Shown piece after piece: positions 7,040-14,349 of a stretch of DNA of 42,707 nucleotides. The number at the start of each line of letters is the position of its first letter. The first letter of the stretch is position 1. The position numbers were made by a program, and so were the translations under genes. The DNA is taken from positions 1 to 42,707 of the forward strand of contig JAUYDX010000084.1 in the NCBI GenBank assembly GCA_030691625.1, written 5' to 3'. The notes below the pieces were generated by a model. The model saw nothing but the letters and a program-made list of their open reading frames with translations, did no database searches and had not been told where the DNA came from. The stretch comes from Candidatus Omnitrophota bacterium. GTDB taxonomy: Bacteria; Omnitrophota; Gorgyraeia; Gorgyraeales; Gorgyraeaceae.

Positions 7040-9450
7040 ATGTCTATTAGGTTGGATGGTTTTGACGCGAGGATATGGAACTCTTCTCTTTTTATAGAAC
7101 TTCCTTTGGCCTCTTTCCCATTTATAGAGATATTTCCTATTTTATACTCTCCGAAATCAAGTTTTTCCGGATTAAAATAAGTAACCCGAATATCTTTGCC
7201 TGCAAAACTGGTGTTTACTGAAACTTTGCCTGTGCGTCCAAATTGCGCCTTTACGAGTTTAGGGTCTATTATAAGGCCGCCCATGTCCCCTCTCACTCCG
7301 AATACCTGTGTGAGCATTGTCAACACAAGCCAGCTCGCGGAGCCTGTGAGATAGCTGTACATGCCTCTTCCTTCAGAATTAAAATACTCCGGGATGCCTG
7401 GATAGATTTTGCTCACAGATGCATTAAGGCACATATTGTAGATTGAATTTATAACTTCAAACCCTTCTTTTACAAATCCTCTTTTATACAGCGCGTACGC
7501 GAACATCACGTTCATGTGGCTGAAGAACGCGCCGTTTTCCTTTTCTCCGTACACGAATCCGAAAGCCCTGCCAAGCTCTGGCTGAATTTCCTTGAAATCA
7601 GTATTAAGCCTGAAGCCTTTTAGTTTCTTATCCCAGAGAAATTTTTTAGCGCTTTTATATATTTCGATCACCTGCTCGTTAGTAGCAACCCCGCTCATTA
7701 TGGGAAACACCTGGCCTGTGAGAGTCATCCTGACGCCATTTTTATGATCGCCTTCCACCCTTCTTCCCAGGTCGTCATAATAGCCATTAAAGAAACTATA
7801 GCCTGAATTTACTTTTATCCATTCGTCTCTCCTGATACGCTCGGCCATGGCATTTGCCTTCTGGCGCAGTTCATCTATGGTTTCTTTTTTATAATTTATC
7901 TTTTCTAGCAGGCTCGCGAGTTCAAAGAGATTCCCTGTGTACGCGGCAGTAAACGCCACACTTTCGCCTTTTTCCCCGGCCATGTCAAGCCCGTCATTCC
8001 AGTCAGCGTCTTCCAAAAGAAAATTTCCATGGCTTCCAATCTTAGTAAAGGGCCTTTTGTGCTCTAAAAGCACATGTTCCAGTACAGTATCTATTTTATC
8101 GCTTTCAAAAAATGGGGCTTTTTCAAAAAGTATATCCTTATCGCCCGACTGGTTTATATATAGGTTCAGCGTCACAAACGGCCATGCGCCATGATCCATC
8201 CATGTCCTGGAGATATTATTCCTGTCAGAGATGAATTCCCCTTGTTTTTTACCGATTATGGTGGCGTTGGAGCCGTCCAACCGCACGCCTCCGAAATTAT
8301 TTATAAGCGCGGCCCGCGTTTCTTCGGGGTTCGTCAAAAGAAGCGTCAAAGAATCCTGCCACAGGTCTCTCCACCCTCTCCCGCCTTTTCCATAATCGAA
8401 ATCCGGTAAAAATGAGCACCCAAATATCTTTCTGAATACGGGTTGAACACCAACCCACTTCATCCACCTGTCAAAATTCCTGTCATCTGTGGAAAAATAC
8501 ACGCTACTTGATTTATCTGACCAGAATTTTTTATTAATAGCTAATGCGCTATCTATCTTTTCAGCGGAATTGAACTTTTTGAATACGCCTTCAGGGCTAT
8601 CCTCGCTTATGCCCATGGCTACTATGTACTTTACAGATTTTCCAGGCTCGAGAGTTACCGTCTTAAACCTGATAGCGCCTATGGCCTCTTTACCCTGTCT
8701 ATGGATATTCGTTTCTTTGGATGGCGAAGTATTTTTTAATACAGCTTCAGGGTTTGCCAGGCTTCCTCCCTCGCCTGTAAATTCCAAAAGCGTCGAAAAA
8801 CTCCCTTCTGGCAGGCTGGAATTCCCTTTGCAGCCGAGCACAAAATACGACAATTGATTAATCTTATGCCCTCTCTCGTCAAAACTCATTGCTGGGGTCA
8901 TGATCACCCCGTATTTGCTGAGTTTTATCCTGTTTAAAAGAGATGTAACGTGCCTGTGATCTCTCAGGTTATCAGCTGAACGGCCATATATAGGTATGCT
9001 AGCGGTAGGCGTAACCTTAAGTTTTTTTCTTGAGACATTGGTGACCTCTATAGACATCAGCTCAACGGATTCTCCATCCGCAGGAATAAAATTTACCGCT
9101 TCTACTTTAATGCCCGGTTTTTTATTTATCTTTATAACCTTATGCCATAAAAATCCAGCCTCCACCAGGGTCTCGTCTGACTCGCTGAAAGCAATCGACC
9201 ATGCCCCATGGCCATGTACATACAGCCAGAAATTTCTGTTGTACAGGGTATTATTCAGATCCAGAGCAGAAACAGGCACTGTCAGAAACGAGTGCTGATC
9301 TCTTTTTATATCGCCGTGCAGGTTAGGCGATACAGAAGACATAATACCGGATTCGCTCGCAAGGGGAAAATAAAGCCTGGAAACCTTATCAGGGTTTCTG
9401 GCTAAAAATGCGGCGCTATCGTCTATAAATCTCCAGAGTTCACTAGGCAT
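7024..9450 (-). CDS. GH94-type glycoside phosphorylase (cellobiose/cellodextrin phosphorylase-like)
   Basis: An 808-residue protein of glycoside hydrolase family 94 (formerly GT36), which splits a beta-glucoside with phosphate to give a sugar 1-phosphate. The N-terminal third is a beta-sandwich (NRNFWLY, VELMSIEVTNVS). The catalytic (alpha/alpha)6 barrel has GRGWRDLWQDSL (359-370), RLDGSNATIIG (390-400), SDRNNISRTWMDHGAWPF (408-425) and the hallmark EDADWNDGLD (480-489), containing the catalytic Asp region. Length equals that of known cellobiose phosphorylases. No signal peptide is seen, as expected for an intracellular enzyme saving ATP during sugar breakdown. The exact disaccharide cannot be named. 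The start overlaps the nitroreductase end by eight bases and has GGGAGAAAT upstream. Its last codons lie within a palindrome. Confidence 0.87.
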   Translation of the reverse strand: MPSELWRFIDDSAAFLARNPDKVSRLYFPLASESGIMSSVSPNLHGDIKRDQHSFLTVPVSALDLNNTLYNRNFWLYVHGHGAWSIAFSESDETLVEAGFLWHKVIKINKKPGIKVEAVNFIPADGESVELMSIEVTNVSRKKLKVTPTASIPIYGRSADNLRDHRHVTSLLNRIKLSKYGVIMTPAMSFDERGHKINQLSYFVLGCKGNSSLPEGSFSTLLEFTGEGGSLANPEAVLKNTSPSKETNIHRQGKEAIGAIRFKTVTLEPGKSVKYIVAMGISEDSPEGVFKKFNSAEKIDSALAINKKFWSDKSSSVYFSTDDRNFDRWMKWVGVQPVFRKIFGCSFLPDFDYGKGGRGWRDLWQDSLTLLLTNPEETRAALINNFGGVRLDGSNATIIGKKQGEFISDRNNISRTWMDHGAWPFVTLNLYINQSGDKDILFEKAPFFESDKIDTVLEHVLLEHKRPFTKIGSHGNFLLEDADWNDGLDMAGEKGESVAFTAAYTGNLFELASLLEKINYKKETIDELRQKANAMAERIRRDEWIKVNSGYSFFNGYYDDLGRRVEGDHKNGVRMTLTGQVFPIMSGVATNEQVIEIYKSAKKFLWDKKLKGFRLNTDFKEIQPELGRAFGFVYGEKENGAFFSHMNVMFAYALYKRGFVKEGFEVINSIYNMCLNASVSKIYPGIPEYFNSEGRGMYSYLTGSASWLVLTMLTQVFGVRGDMGGLIIDPKLVKAQFGRTGKVSVNTSFAGKDIRVTYFNPEKLDFGEYKIGNISINGKEAKGSSIKREEFHILASKPSNLIDISLTL

Positions 9451-9940
9451 ATTTCTCCCAGCGCAAAATATCCTTCAGGGCTTTTTTAGAGTGAGGCTTC
9501 TCTTCTTTTTTAGGATATCCAACGGCCACCATGCTTACAAGCTTATGCCCGTCAGGCGCGTTAAATATATTTCTGATCTCTTCAGCGTAATCCTTTTTAT
9601 CCCCTGCTATCCAGCAGCCTCCAAGGCCTAGCGCCTCGATCGCGAGCAGCATATTCTGGGTAGCTGCCGAGCAGTCTTCGATATAGTATTTGGTGTCTTT
9701 GGAAAACACCGCTATAAGGCAGGATACGTCTTTAATAAAAGGCCCGTTTGGGCACATGCCGCATATCTTTGTAAGAATTCTTTTATCCAGCGTGGCTATA
9801 AATACCCACGGCTGCTCATTCCTGGCTGTGGCTGCGAGCCTTCCAGCGTCCACTATTCTTTCAACAAGATCTTTTGAAACGCCTTTGTCGGAATATTCCC
9901 TGACGCTTTTCCTATTTTTAACCACTTCAAAAAAATCCAT
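9443..9940 (-). CDS. nitroreductase-family FMN oxidoreductase
   Basis: A 165-residue member of the nitroreductase superfamily: small, dimeric FMN enzymes reducing nitro compounds, quinones, flavins or other acceptors. MDFFEVVKNRKSVREYSDKG carries the Arg-Ser-x-Arg FMN phosphate motif. GRLAATARNEQPWVF is the second flavin-contact segment and GLGGCWIAG the third. The set of motifs is complete but the substrate is not predictable. The ATG chosen (MDFFEV) is the family start. A family 2 hairpin lies 13 bases upstream, and its G-rich tail (GGGGTGGTTA) is the only candidate ribosome site. It sits between the radical SAM gene and the phosphorylase gene in one minus-strand series. Confidence 0.88.
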   Translation of the reverse strand: MDFFEVVKNRKSVREYSDKGVSKDLVERIVDAGRLAATARNEQPWVFIATLDKRILTKICGMCPNGPFIKDVSCLIAVFSKDTKYYIEDCSAATQNMLLAIEALGLGGCWIAGDKKDYAEEIRNIFNAPDGHKLVSMVAVGYPKKEEKPHSKKALKDILRWEKYA

Positions 9941-9952
9941 ATTAACCACCCC

Positions 9953-9990
9953 AACCTCGTAGGTTGCGGCGAACCGCAACCTACGAGGTT
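9953..9990. repeat. palindromic intergenic repeat, family 2, copy B
   Basis: The longest stem of the family: 17 perfect pairs (AACCTCGTAGGTTGCGG) closed by the tetraloop CGAA. It abuts the stop codon of the upstream radical SAM gene with no intervening base. On the minus strand it runs into the tail GGGGTGGTTA directly before the nitroreductase ATG. Confidence 0.9.
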
Positions 9991-11259
9991 TTATGTTTTA
10001 TTAAGGTTCGATGTAAAACGACGTATCTCTCTTGCCTTTTGTATATAGGAAGGCACTAAAAGCTCTGAGAATATGGTCTTATTGTGCCAGATCGGGTCAA
10101 TATCCTCTTTTATTATTTTATTTCTCACAAGCACTCTGTAATCAAGGGTCCCGGGGATAGGGGAATATGACGCCAGTATAGCCTTTGCGCCGAGAGAATT
10201 TATAAAAAGTATGTCGTCCATAGTCCTTTCCATGTCAATGTAGCTGGCGCCCATTAATATATAAACGCCCAGGTCTTTTTTCGAAAAACCGGCCTCTTTT
10301 AAATTTCTGAGTGCGAGCTTCAGGTCGTTATTTGTGACCTTTCCGCCCGTGAACTGCTGGATACCCTCATCAGATGTCTCAAGGGATATGCGGAGATCCC
10401 TGAAATTCGTCTTTTTAAAAAGGTCTGCCAGTTCCTCGTCTATAAACCTGGCGTGCAAGCCATTAGGAGTGTAAAAATTAAACTGCATGCCGGAAGCGAT
10501 AACAATCCTCAGGAATCTCTTGATGCCTTCTGAATTCCTGTAGGCCAGGGCGTCATCGTAAAAAACAAAACTTTTTGTCCCAAACAGCCTGTTATAGTGC
10601 ATGGCCTCTTCAAAAAGGTTCACAGGGTCTTTCATCTCAAACCTGGGGCTGAACATCCTGGACGCGCAGTAGCTGCATCTAAAAGGACAGCCCAAGGTAA
10701 GCTGTAACGGAAGGATCTCCCTGTCTTTTAATAGGTCATAGGCAGGGTAAAAACCATTCTGATAAAAACAAGCTCTGTCCAGGAAATTACCTTTCCAAAC
10801 GGTGTCAGCGCTGCTTGTAAGGCGAGCGTGTTTATGGCATATAGTGGCGTAGATACCGCCTAAAATAACCGGGGTTTTATTAAAACGTTCCTTAAGGAGT
10901 TTTATGGCGAGGTGGACTCCGGGATACCAGTAAGTCATACCCGAGGTAATATAAATCTCGTCTATCTCTGAAAACGCGGAAATCTTTTCTGAAAACTCGT
11001 TTATGGAGATGCCGTATCTGAAATACGGCCTTTCTATATTTTTCAGGGTCTCGGGCTTATCTACTCTTTCTTTCCTGATCTTTGAAAAACCGAATTCGTC
11101 TTTATGGGTAGAGCAGCCTTCCAGGCAATCCACCAGATCCACCTTCGCGCCTTTTCTGCGAAAGAATTCAGCTATGCGCAAAAGCCCCGCTGGCTTTATA
11201 CCAAAGTCATACGCGCTGAAATCATATATCCAGGGATTGATTAAAAGTATTTTTTTCAT
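9991..11259 (-). CDS. B12-binding-domain-type radical SAM protein
   Basis: A 422-residue radical SAM enzyme. The N-terminal part (about 1-150) looks like a cobalamin-binding-type Rossmann domain (KKILLINPW, GIKPAGLLRIAEFFRRKGA, TPVILGGIYAT). The core has the cluster motif LGCPFRCSYCAS, where three Cys bind the [4Fe-4S] that cleaves SAM, followed by FVFYDDALAYRN and DLRISLETSDE. The classical B12-binding DxHxxG signature is not evident, so cobalamin use is uncertain. No specific product can be assigned. The upstream bases GGAAAG give a modest ribosome site. It is followed by a hairpin repeat and then the nitroreductase gene. Confidence 0.8.
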   Translation of the reverse strand: MKKILLINPWIYDFSAYDFGIKPAGLLRIAEFFRRKGAKVDLVDCLEGCSTHKDEFGFSKIRKERVDKPETLKNIERPYFRYGISINEFSEKISAFSEIDEIYITSGMTYWYPGVHLAIKLLKERFNKTPVILGGIYATICHKHARLTSSADTVWKGNFLDRACFYQNGFYPAYDLLKDREILPLQLTLGCPFRCSYCASRMFSPRFEMKDPVNLFEEAMHYNRLFGTKSFVFYDDALAYRNSEGIKRFLRIVIASGMQFNFYTPNGLHARFIDEELADLFKKTNFRDLRISLETSDEGIQQFTGGKVTNNDLKLALRNLKEAGFSKKDLGVYILMGASYIDMERTMDDILFINSLGAKAILASYSPIPGTLDYRVLVRNKIIKEDIDPIWHNKTIFSELLVPSYIQKAREIRRFTSNLNKT

Positions 11260-11289
11260 TTTTCAAACTTTCCATTAGAAGCCTGCGTA

Positions 11290-11871
11290 TTATAAATGGA
11301 AGATCTGGATTATGCCCTTACGGATCAGCATAACAGCTATTGCAGCTAAAAGAAGATTCGTAACCTTTGACAATGCCCTGGAGCCTGATTTACCAAGAAC
11401 CTTTATTATAGCGCCGGAAAGAGATAGTATCAGGCCTGCCAATAAGATATTGACCAGGACAGATATCAGCGTGGCCGCGAGTCCGTATTCGCCCCTCATA
11501 ATAAGCGACGAGGTAAGAACAGCCGGCCCTACAATAAGAGGCGTGCCAAGAGGCACTGCCCCGAGTTCCTGATTCGCATAACTGCTACCCTTGCCCGGCC
11601 CCCTTATATCAGCCACGGCAATATAAAATAATATAGAGCCGCCTGCCACCATGAAGTCGCCTATAGTTATGCCCATAAGGACAAATACAGCGTTGCCCAA
11701 AAATATAAATCCCACTGCCAGGCACATAGCCGTGACCATGGACTGGAATATTATCCTGGATTTTTCTTCTTTCTTAGCGCCTTCGGTGAGAGATACGAAA
11801 AGGGGGAGTATCCCTATGGCGTCCACTGCCACAAAGATAGGGATGAAAGCCAATAAGACATTCTTAATCAT
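11290..11871 (-). CDS. MarC-family inner-membrane protein (UPF0056)
   Basis: A 193-residue membrane protein with six hydrophobic segments. It has the MarC family signs FIPIFVAVDAIGILPLF near the start and GAVPLGTPLIVGPAVLTSSLI in the middle, which form an inverted repeat in this family. MarC was once linked to multiple antibiotic resistance, but that was not upheld and the function remains unknown; the fold resembles secondary transporters. A ribosome site AGAGGTAGG precedes the ATG. The radical SAM gene lies 30 bases downstream on the same strand. Confidence 0.9.
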   Translation of the reverse strand: MIKNVLLAFIPIFVAVDAIGILPLFVSLTEGAKKEEKSRIIFQSMVTAMCLAVGFIFLGNAVFVLMGITIGDFMVAGGSILFYIAVADIRGPGKGSSYANQELGAVPLGTPLIVGPAVLTSSLIMRGEYGLAATLISVLVNILLAGLILSLSGAIIKVLGKSGSRALSKVTNLLLAAIAVMLIRKGIIQIFHL

Positions 11872-11899
11872 GACCTACCTCTTTTGGTAGTTATAAAGC

Positions 11900-12019
11900 C
11901 TACTTATTTTTTCTTTTTCTTTCCTGCTGCTTTAATAGGCTTTTTATATTTTTGATTAAAAGATATGCCCTGACTTTATTAATCCTGATAAAACCGCGAG
12001 GCCTTTTACTGTCTGCCAT
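11900..12019 (-). CDS. possible small basic protein, 39 residues
   Basis: A short frame in the otherwise empty 248-base gap between the marC and GDT1-like genes. The product is strongly basic (MADSKRPRGFIRINKV at the start, QQERKRKNK at the end) and may form one amphipathic helix. A reasonable promoter lies upstream, but the ribosome site is poor (AGAAAG twelve bases before the ATG). I do not recognise the family. It could be a small nucleic-acid-binding protein or a chance frame. Confidence 0.35.
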   Translation of the reverse strand: MADSKRPRGFIRINKVRAYLLIKNIKSLLKQQERKRKNK

Positions 12020-12038
12020 TGATGCAATTCTTTCTATC

Positions 12039-12066
12039 TATATAAATACCGCGTGATTGATTTCAA
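12039..12066 (-). promoter_or_regulatory. predicted promoter upstream of the 39-residue frame and marC
   Basis: On the minus strand TTGAAA (12061-12066), a 16-base spacer and TATATA (12039-12044). It would drive the small frame and possibly marC beyond it. Confidence 0.45.
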
Positions 12067-12119
12067 TGCCAATATAATACCTGTTATTTCTATTAGAGTC
12101 AAGGATTTGTGCGTTGGAA

Positions 12120-12392
12120 TTAGAGCCTGCCTAAAAGCATCAATACGCCAAGCACAATAAATAGCGACGCCCCGCAGTATTTTATAATCTCAGGTTTTAT
12201 GTATTTCCCGAGCGTGGCGCCTATTATAACCGAAATAGCCGTGATCACCGCGTACGCGCATATAGAGCCGAAGAATACAGCTAAAGGCTTCATGGATTTC
12301 GAAGCCATGCCTATGCCTACCATTTGCGTCTTATCGGCCATCTCAGCGAAAAATACAGCTGTAAACGTCGCTACGAATATCTTCCAGTCCAT
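12120..12392 (-). CDS. half-size GDT1/UPF0016-family cation transporter
   Basis: A 90-residue membrane protein with three hydrophobic segments and one copy of the family motif, here FAEMADKTQ (usual form E-x-G-D-K/R-T/S, so Gly is replaced by Ala). Full-length members have two such halves and export Mn2+ or exchange Ca2+/Mn2+ for protons. Single-repeat forms are known in bacteria and are thought to work as dimers. No second half is encoded next door in the window. The ATG has AAGGAG at ideal spacing, and TATAAT (minus strand, 12427-12432) lies upstream. It is divergent from the helicase gene. Confidence 0.85.
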   Translation of the reverse strand: MDWKIFVATFTAVFFAEMADKTQMVGIGMASKSMKPLAVFFGSICAYAVITAISVIIGATLGKYIKPEIIKYCGASLFIVLGVLMLLGRL

Positions 12393-12445
12393 AGAATTCT
12401 CCTTTTTTAGAATACAAACAACTGTAATTATACCATAAATAAGTA

Positions 12446-12451
12446 TATAAT
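12446..12451 (+). promoter_or_regulatory. predicted -10 box of the helicase gene
   Basis: TATAAT ends six bases before the helicase ATG at 12458, with no ribosome site between. The expected start of transcription would fall on or next to the start codon. The -35 region is weak (TGTAAT at 17 bases). Confidence 0.5.
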
Positions 12452-12457
12452 ACACAT

Positions 12458-14338
12458 ATGATTTATGACCCGTTCCAGGAAAAGGCGATTAATTATATAA
12501 AAGAAGGCCATTCTGTGATAGTCTCCGCTCCCACAGGAGCGGGTAAAACAGTGATAGCTGAATATGTGATAAACGACTGCCTGACTAAGGGCACAAAGGC
12601 CATATACACAGCCCCTATAAAAGCGCTTTCCAACCAGAAATTCCGCGACTTCCAGGAAAATTTCAGGGACAAGATAGGCATATTAACCGGGGACGTGACA
12701 ATAAACCCTTCAGCGGAAATCCTTATAATGACCACGGAGATATTCAGGAATAAATGCCTTGAAGAAACAAATAACCTTTCGGATTATTCCTGGATAATAT
12801 TCGACGAGATACACTACCTGGACGACTACGAGCGCGGCTCTGTATGGGAGGAGTCCCTTATATTCCTGCCCCAGAAGATGAATATGCTCGCCCTGTCAGC
12901 CACCATACCGAACATAGACGAATTCGCGAAATGGATCGAATCAATACATAAAAAACCCCTGAAGGTGGTTAAAGAGGATAAAAGGCCGGTGCCCCTGCAT
13001 TTTTTCTACCAATGCCACAATAGCATTGTGGACGATATCAGAAAATTAAAAAATATAGCGCATCACGAGCATCTCAAGGCGAATAAACCCGTATCCCTTA
13101 TAAAATACCTGAATGAAAATAACAGGCTGCCGTGCATATATTTCTCCTTTTCCAGGCGCAGGTGCGAAACGCTCGCCGAAGAAATCCTGGGGTTTAATTT
13201 CCTTGACGCGCAGGAAAATCAAAAAATAAAAACCATGTACAGGGAACTGAGAGAAAGGTTCGGCCTTTTGAATGAAAAAAGCGCGGCGTATCTACTGCCT
13301 TTTATTGAAAAAGGCATCGCGTTCCACCACGCCGGTATGCTGCCCACTTTAAAAGAGGTCGTGGAAAGGCTTTTTACATCCAGGCTGATAAAGGTGATAT
13401 TTACCACAGAGACATTTGCCCTGGGCATAAATATGCCGGCGAGAACAGTAGTCTTTGACGAACTCAGAAAATTCTACGGGAGTTTTTTCGCAGCCATGAA
13501 GACAAGAGATTTCTATCAGATGGCTGGCAGGGCAGGAAGGCGCGGCATAGATACAGAAGGCTTTGTTTACAGCCGCGTAAACCCGAATTACACATCCGCG
13601 CAGGAACTGTATAAGATCATCTACGCCAGTCCTGAAAAAGTGGAAAGCAGGTTCAATACATCCTACGCCACTGTCTTAAACCTCTACGGTAAATATAAAG
13701 AAAAACTGTACGATATCTACCCTTATTCATTCCATTGTTTCCGGGCGAGCAGGGATTACCAGAAAAAAGCCCTGGACCTCATGTATAACAAGGTAAGGAT
13801 ATTAAAAGACCTCGGATATATAAAAAATAACTCTCTCACTAAAAAAGGTATCTTCGCCAGCAAGATCTACGGATATGAATTATCTCTCGGGGAGCTTTAC
13901 GATAAAGGCATACTTGAAAATCTTTCAGAGTCTGAGCTGGGCATTCTCTGCCTTGCGCTGGTATTCGAGCCCAGAAAGCATAGTGTACTTCCAAAATTAA
14001 ACAAGCTCGCGAAATCCCTAAAAAATATAACTGACAATACGCTTCATAATATAGAAAAATCTGAGAAAAGGCTTAAGATACGGCCTGCTAGCAAAAAATA
14101 TTACTTCCACCTTTCGAACTGCCTGGAGGCATGGATGAGAAACGAAAATTTTGACGGGATATTGAGGCTGACTGATACAGACGAAGGCGAGGTAATACGC
14201 TATTTCAGGATGGCGATACAGATATTAAGAGAACTTCTGGATACCCCCTGCTCTGAAGAATTTAAATCAAAAATATATAAACTTATGAATATCATAAACC
14301 GCGACATAATAGACGCGGAAAAACAATTAAGGATATAA
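12458..14338 (+). CDS. Ski2-like superfamily 2 helicase (DEIH box)
   Basis: A 626-residue RNA/DNA helicase resembling the Ski2/Mtr4/Hel308 group. It has a Q-like N-terminus (YDPFQEKAI), Walker A APTGAGKT (24-31), TAPIKALSNQK (motif Ia), Walker B DEIH (116-119), motif III SAT (147-149), motif IV region CIYFSFSRRRCE, motif V TTETFALGINMPART and motif VI QMAGRAGRRG (354-363). The C-terminal 230 residues form a helical extension, but the long Mtr4 arch and a DSHCT end are not clearly present. Known relatives act in RNA turnover or DNA repair; which applies here cannot be read. The gene has no Shine-Dalgarno sequence and is probably leaderless. It converges on the 902-residue protein gene with 11 bases between the stops. 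Confidence 0.88.
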   Translation: MIYDPFQEKAINYIKEGHSVIVSAPTGAGKTVIAEYVINDCLTKGTKAIYTAPIKALSNQKFRDFQENFRDKIGILTGDVTINPSAEILIMTTEIFRNKCLEETNNLSDYSWIIFDEIHYLDDYERGSVWEESLIFLPQKMNMLALSATIPNIDEFAKWIESIHKKPLKVVKEDKRPVPLHFFYQCHNSIVDDIRKLKNIAHHEHLKANKPVSLIKYLNENNRLPCIYFSFSRRRCETLAEEILGFNFLDAQENQKIKTMYRELRERFGLLNEKSAAYLLPFIEKGIAFHHAGMLPTLKEVVERLFTSRLIKVIFTTETFALGINMPARTVVFDELRKFYGSFFAAMKTRDFYQMAGRAGRRGIDTEGFVYSRVNPNYTSAQELYKIIYASPEKVESRFNTSYATVLNLYGKYKEKLYDIYPYSFHCFRASRDYQKKALDLMYNKVRILKDLGYIKNNSLTKKGIFASKIYGYELSLGELYDKGILENLSESELGILCLALVFEPRKHSVLPKLNKLAKSLKNITDNTLHNIEKSEKRLKIRPASKKYYFHLSNCLEAWMRNENFDGILRLTDTDEGEVIRYFRMAIQILRELLDTPCSEEFKSKIYKLMNIINRDIIDAEKQLRI

Positions 14339-14349
14339 ATTATACTATA

